From assembly GCA_037447605.1 (NCBI GenBank), contig CM074809.1, positions 3,592,911 to 3,656,910 on the forward strand: a DNA stretch of 64,000 nucleotides, in the 5' to 3' direction. Both the position numbers and the translations under genes were made by a program. Source of the stretch: Zygnema circumcarinatum. Its lineage: Eukaryota; Streptophyta; Zygnematophyceae; Zygnematales; Zygnemataceae. The notes below the pieces were generated by a model. The model ran no database searches and was not told where the DNA came from. It saw nothing but the letters and a program-made list of their open reading frames with translations. This document shows positions 59,554 through 64,000 of the stretch, in pieces (positions within the stretch are counted from its first letter, which is position 1; each line of letters begins with the position of its first letter).

Positions 59554-61270
59554 TTACTTTCCAAGAAGCTTCCGTGCCCGCTGATTGCTCTGCTTCAGCC
59601 TGCTGTTAAGTTCGTCCACATCGCCCGTCAGGTTGTCCAGGTCCTTGTCTTGCCTGCGCCACACCGCAAACACGGCAGTGGAGGTTATGGGCACATGTGA
59701 CTTCACTTTAACACTGAAGGCAGTGAGGGAGCAGCCATCTGTGGCTGGAAAATAACACAACATAGATGGAAAAGAAACGGTGTGTTGAATGAAGGGATTC
59801 TCAATCTGCGGTGCTTCACTCACCTGTCAAGCTCGGAGCCCATTTGCAGTCCCATGTCCTTCATCACATCCAGAGAGGAGCTCACTTCGTCCAGCATTTG
59901 ATCCTGCTGGTTCATTTGCTTCTGAAAGGGGCAACACCCCACAGAACATAACATCTCTTGTCACAACGTGAACACGATAAAGTGTACTACCTTCAGACAC
60001 ATGACGAACAACAAGAGCGAGAGACTACACATTGGCTTCTTCAACTAAATTCACAGTATCATGAGCCGCGAGAAACCACACCTTCACTCGGTCCATGGTT
60101 CCTAAGCCCGCGTCATCGACATCCTCAAGCAGGTCCTTTCGCATTTCTCTCGAGCCCACGGGGAGATTAATCGCATCTGGATACAGAGAGTCGTACATTG
60201 TCAAACAGCTACTCCCACGGAGTACGGAAAGTGAAAGAATCCGAAGGGACAAACTATTGCAAGGTCTCAAAGTGCTTGAAAGCAACAGCTTTGTTGCTTA
60301 AATTGACTGTGGTGAAGGTTTGCTTAGAGGATAATAACATAAGACTCAATAGACTGAGTAGGTGAGCAATATCTCACCTCCATGACGTTGAGGCCCTTTA
60401 ATTTTATGGTTTTTCTTTGGCTTCCATCCAAGGGAGAACATGGGCCCCAAGCTGCTCAGAAGTTTCTCCCCCTGCCAATCCGGGACCCTCCTCGTTTTCA
60501 AACAAAAGCCTGAACAGTTTGAGCTAATTCTTTCACAATCATCCAATACTAAAATGCATTGATGTAGAACTCAAGATTCAAGCCAACCCACTTGAAATTC
60601 AAGAAAAAATTTCATTCACCTACAACTTAAACGAGCCGGAGTACTTTGAAGAAACAACCCAAATGATTCAAAGACGAATTGAAGAAGCATCCTCAGACTT
60701 GTAAGGCTTTCCCGCACTTCTTCACACCTTTGATAGCTCCCGGTCGAGGTCCACAGCCTTCTCATGCGTTCTAGCGATTTGCTCTCCCTGCTTCTGCAAA
60801 GTAGTCAGCGTTTGTGCCCCGATATTCTCCGTTTCCTTCGTAATCTTCAGCACATTCCGCAAGTCGTTCGTAACATCCTTCGACTTATCCAAAGCCATCC
60901 CTTCCAGCTCATCCAGCGTTGCTCTCTGAAGTGGGTCATCACTATCAGGGTCGTAATACCTGGGGTCTCCCTTAGCCAACTTCTTCAAAGCAGCCTTAGG
61001 AAGGCGAGGATGTGTCACCCCCAAAAGCTCCGCCCTGCTCTTCTCTTCCTTCTTCTCCAGCCCCGTCCATTTGGGTATGAATTCATCTACTTCCTCCGAC
61101 CGCCTCCTTGACGAAAGTCTCGACCGAGGAGCCGTTTGCTTACCTACGGCAGACTCCGACTTGGCAGAGTCCTGCCTTTCCAGCACACTCCTGCCACGAT
61201 CAATCATGTTGTATATATCCTGCCGGTGCGCTGCTGTAGGACTGTGTGCTTTCGGCTGATTCGCAGCCAT
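59554..61270 (-). CDS. SNAP25/SNAP33-type Qb+Qc SNARE
   Basis: Membrane-fusion SNARE with two SNARE helices. Exons: 61270-60728, 60471-60378, 60176-60082, 59921-59824, 59653-59554 (TAA); frame intact, 309 residues. The basic N-terminal region is followed by the Qb helix (LDELEGMALDKSKDVTNDLR to QKQGEQIARTHEKAVDLDRE), a plant-type linker (MFSLGWKPKKNHKIKGP) and the Qc helix (MNQQDQMLDEVSSSLDVMKD to DNLTGDVDELNSRLKQSNQR). The linker has no Cys cluster, as in plant SNAP33 and unlike palmitoylated animal SNAP-25. ATG 61270 lies in a CCATGG context. It is convergent with the TMEM186-like gene and divergent from the LAS1-like gene. Confidence 0.92.
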
Positions 61271-63053
61271 GGTTGCTACCACACTCCCGCCCCCGCTTCT
61301 AGGGACTTTTAAGGGATTTTCTGGGTAACTTACTAGTTACAACCGAGGCAGAGACATTATGCCTGTATTGGGTCAGGCTTAAAGTAGCAGTTCGCACATG
61401 CTATTGCTCCTGGTCCTGCTGCGAAGGAGGACGAGGAGGCGTAGAGGGCCTCCACTCACCTCCTGCAGCCCTCTGTTACTGCTCAGTCCGTACATGTTCT
61501 GGAATTGGTCCGTACGGTCGAGTGCCTACACGGTGACTATAATCTGTACCTTTCGTACTTATATGTACGAAAACAATGAGGAGGGGCGGTTGGGGTGTAC
61601 GGATAGGTTCGGGCAGAAAACGAAACGGGACAACCAATTGGGGCGCGGAAAAGGTGCTCGGGGCAGACGGAAATGTTTCAGCGGGAGCCGTATGGACAAA
61701 GGTTTTTTTTTTTTTTTTTTCAATGGAACGGGCCAATCAGCGCGCGGCAGCTTCCGGTGGGCGCACAGCGGTGTGCGCGCAGCGGAACCACCCGCGGTGT
61801 GGGCACGCCCCCTGGTCCGCCCGCATCCTGCGCGACGTCCCACCGGCCATGAGGACCATGTCCATGGCCATGTTCCATGTCCATGTGCCTTTGAAGGCAT
61901 AGCATGCCATGCCATTTCGAGATCCATGCCCATCATTCCAACATGAAAAAGGAGAGGGAATGTCAGCGAGGCGCACGTCCACGTCAGCCGAGGAGTCACC
62001 CAATCCCCGTGCGCATCCGCCAGCTGCCGTCCATACAAGTGCGCGGCTACCTGTTGTGGAACACCGAACTGCGAGGGCACACATGTGACGGTCGTTTCTG
62101 CCGCAAACCCGTTGCACGCGCAACTACACCCATATAGTCGTCACATAGATCGGCGCCTCGCGTTGGCTGCCTGCCTGCCCGCCACTCTAGTACGGACCAG
62201 TCGGTCCGTCCGTATGGTACGGCTTTCGTGACCTCGTGGTGACCATCGCGGGACCCGAGGTCCTGCGACGTAAAAGGTCAAGCCCGACAAGAACGTACGT
62301 TCGGAGGTCCGTACGGCTCAGGCCTGTCGAGCAGGCCTCCGTACGGCGTAGGGAGAGCGCGCCAAAAATCTCTTGACCTCACCAGATCGCAGAATCCGAG
62401 TTTTTGGTACATATCGTCACAAGAAAACAAAACTTTGGGATTCCTTAAGGTCGAATCGGATCCTACGACGATGGCATCGTCATATAATCTGACATCGCCG
62501 TCATCCTTTCCGTTTTGGATTTTTTCAAAATATCCAATACGAGAATATCGGATCAATCTCCACTTGAGTCCCTAAAGGCTCGTACGGAACCCAAGGCCCC
62601 GCGCCGGCTCAGAGGACCGGCCATGAAAGGGATTTTCCAGATTCCATGTTTCTATGCTCGGAAATTTATCGTACGTGGCACAATCCCATTGGTTCTTGCA
62701 TTACGATGTAGAGAAAAGACGAGTACCCACATGTGGCTCCGTTAAACAGTTGACCGTTTCATTGTTAAGCGCTGTGAACTGAAAGCGCCACGTCAGCTGC
62801 AGGCTCCCGACCATACTGACCACACCACGTCAGCAAGGGTTGTTGCCAGCTGGCGCCACTGGCCAATAGGGGGAGAATCTTGGAGCAATCTCCTGGCCAA
62901 CCACGAAGTGCCAAGTCATTATACATTTAAGAAACTCTTATAGAACGGCTGATAATTTCCAGCGGGTAACGGGAGTGTCTGCATGGAACGGCCGCCTCGG
63001 CCCGAAAAGAATCAACAAAAGGGCGGGGCGGCGGCGGAGGCCGAGAGGCGGCC
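61271..63053. promoter_or_regulatory. Divergent intergenic region SNARE/LAS1-like
   Basis: 1.8 kb with GTAC clusters at 61490-61615 (GTCCGTACGG, TCGTACTTATATGTACG) and 62180-62600 (several CCGTACGG). No coding region is supported; the open frames at 61.6-62.1 kb have no family pattern. Confidence 0.4.
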
Positions 63054-63834
63054 ATGGCGGCTGTGAAGCTCGTTCCGTGGCGGTCGTGGGGGGAGTGGGA
63101 GCAGGTGCGGCTATGGCTGGCGGCAGAAGACGGGGAGGCCATGAGGATGGGGATCGACAGGGTAAGCCATGGCCCGGTTCTTGAGATATATGTGTGCGAC
63201 GAGAAAGAGTGTGGAAGATATAACTGGAGCTCAGCTTGAAGGTTTAGGGTTGAGGGAGGTTTTTGGATTTTGGGAGTGAGGAAAGGGAGTGCGAGTTCTG
63301 TGAGTGAGAGGGGGCGCTAGAGGGAGTAGGGAGCGCACGAATGGAGGAAGTTAGTGAAAAAAGGGAGGTAGCGTTTTGAAAGGCAGGAAGAGGAAGGAGG
63401 TGGAGGATGAGGTGTGGGAGAATCTCGAAGGAGAGGCTGAAAGATAGAGAAGAGCGAGCGTTAAAGGTCGGGGGAGGGGAGGACAGAGCGGGGAGGTAGA
63501 GGTGGGGTAGTATATAAGAAGCTAGAGAAAAAACTGAGATAGCGGGAGCTAAGGAGAGAGGTTGGAGGAGTGAGGGAGGGAGGGAGGGCATTACATTGAA
63601 TGAAGACTTTTATTTGTCGACCTCCCTTTTCCTCGAGAACCCCACTTTCTTTTTGTTTATCTTGTCATTGAATGTGTCTGCCGTACTTTTTATTTCTCAT
63701 TCGAGCACTCATTCACACGTGCGAGAGGCTGGAGCTTGCCAGGTGGCTGCATGGCAGAGCCGGGGGAAGATTCCGCTTGCTGTAGAAATCACAGCAGAGC
63801 TCGCCGCGCTGCGAATGCGGGATCCCGCCTTCAC
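63054..63834 (+). CDS. LAS1-like pre-rRNA processing protein, 5' part
   Basis: First two exons: 63054-63161 and 63743-63834, continuing past the window. Exon 1 reads KLVPWRSWGEWEQVRLWLAA and exon 2 VAAWQSRGKIPLAVEITAEL, ending DPAFT. This is the conserved N-terminal Las1 pattern (VPW, W-EW, AldRV-aW-sRG-lP, then a Thr and acidic/Leu stretch). LAS1 is the ITS2 endonuclease subunit working with GRC3 in 60S maturation. ATG 63054 has a GGCCATGG context. The upstream 1.8 kb shared with the SNARE gene holds GTACGG clusters. Confidence 0.82.
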
Positions 63835-64000
63835 GTATGTGGCCACTTCTAAGGCCTTCAGAGGGAGAGGGAGGGCCGGGGGGTTGGGAGAGTGGGAAGT
63901 GGGAGGGGAGAAGGGAGAGGAGGAAGAGAGGAGAGGGTGGGAAAGGGGGGAGGGGAGCGGAGAGGGGAGAGGAGGAAAGAGGGGTGGAGGGAGAGGGAGG

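Noticed and set aside
61398-62137. Open frames on both strands between the SNARE and LAS1-like genes
   Set aside because: No family pattern or splice continuity, mutually overlapping in several frames, and lying in a GTAC-rich upstream region.

Overview
This is eukaryotic nuclear DNA, most likely from a green plant of the streptophyte line, perhaps an early-diverging one (streptophyte alga, bryophyte or lycophyte). Reasons: genes are split by short GT-AG introns; LRR modules sit in 72-nt exons as in plant LRR genes; there are a SURNod19-type protein, a plant SNAP33-type SNARE, an ERMP1-like M28 peptidase and a RRP6-like exosome nuclease; degenerate TTTAGGG-type repeats occur; and poly-purine/poly-pyrimidine microsatellites are very abundant. 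The species cannot be fixed from the sequence alone. The assembly has three N gaps (184-193, 14637-15315, 52750-52759).

Layout: (1) 1-8333, minus: ERMP1-like M28 metallopeptidase, 3' end off the left edge, with a 1,477-bp repeat offset and a 0.9-kb polypurine tract in its introns. (2) 8.85-12.1 kb, plus: flavin-containing monooxygenase. (3) 15.3-27.5 kb, minus: a very large, intron-rich gene for a secreted protein joining about 23 LRRs, an EGF-like region, a papain-like domain whose catalytic Cys is replaced by Ser, two EGF-like modules and several LysM units. This is the most striking item in the window. (4) 27.8-30.3 kb: foldback/MITE elements and a 12-bp minisatellite. (5) 30.5-33.5 kb, plus: organellar ribosomal protein bL19. 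(6) 34.6-41.6 kb, minus: RRP6/EXOSC10-like nuclease carrying a 1,087-bp internal tandem duplication. (7) 42.3-43.9 kb, plus: DUF1348/NTF2-like protein. (8) 45.1-47.6 kb, plus: SURNod19-like secreted/membrane protein. (9) 48.7-49.3 kb, minus: unrecognised reading frame. (10) 50.2-51.3 kb: foldback element and a pogo-like MITE with TA target duplication. (11) 52.5-55.0 kb, minus: monoacylglycerol-lipase-like hydrolase. (12) 56.0-58.8 kb, plus: TMEM186-like protein. (13) 59.6-61.3 kb, minus: SNAP25/SNAP33-type SNARE. (14) 63.05 kb to the right edge, plus: start of a LAS1-like pre-rRNA processing protein.

Most genes are housekeeping or cell-surface functions with no operon logic. Five neighbouring pairs are divergent (ERMP1/FMO, LRR-papain/bL19, RRP6/DUF1348, MAGL/TMEM186, SNAP/LAS1), and several of the shared upstream regions hold clusters of GTACGG/GTACGA and CACGTG motifs. 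Exon models were built by hand from splice signals, homology to remembered family patterns and reading-frame continuity. Summed coding lengths are divisible by three for every gene reported as complete except the FMO, whose 5' end is unresolved.
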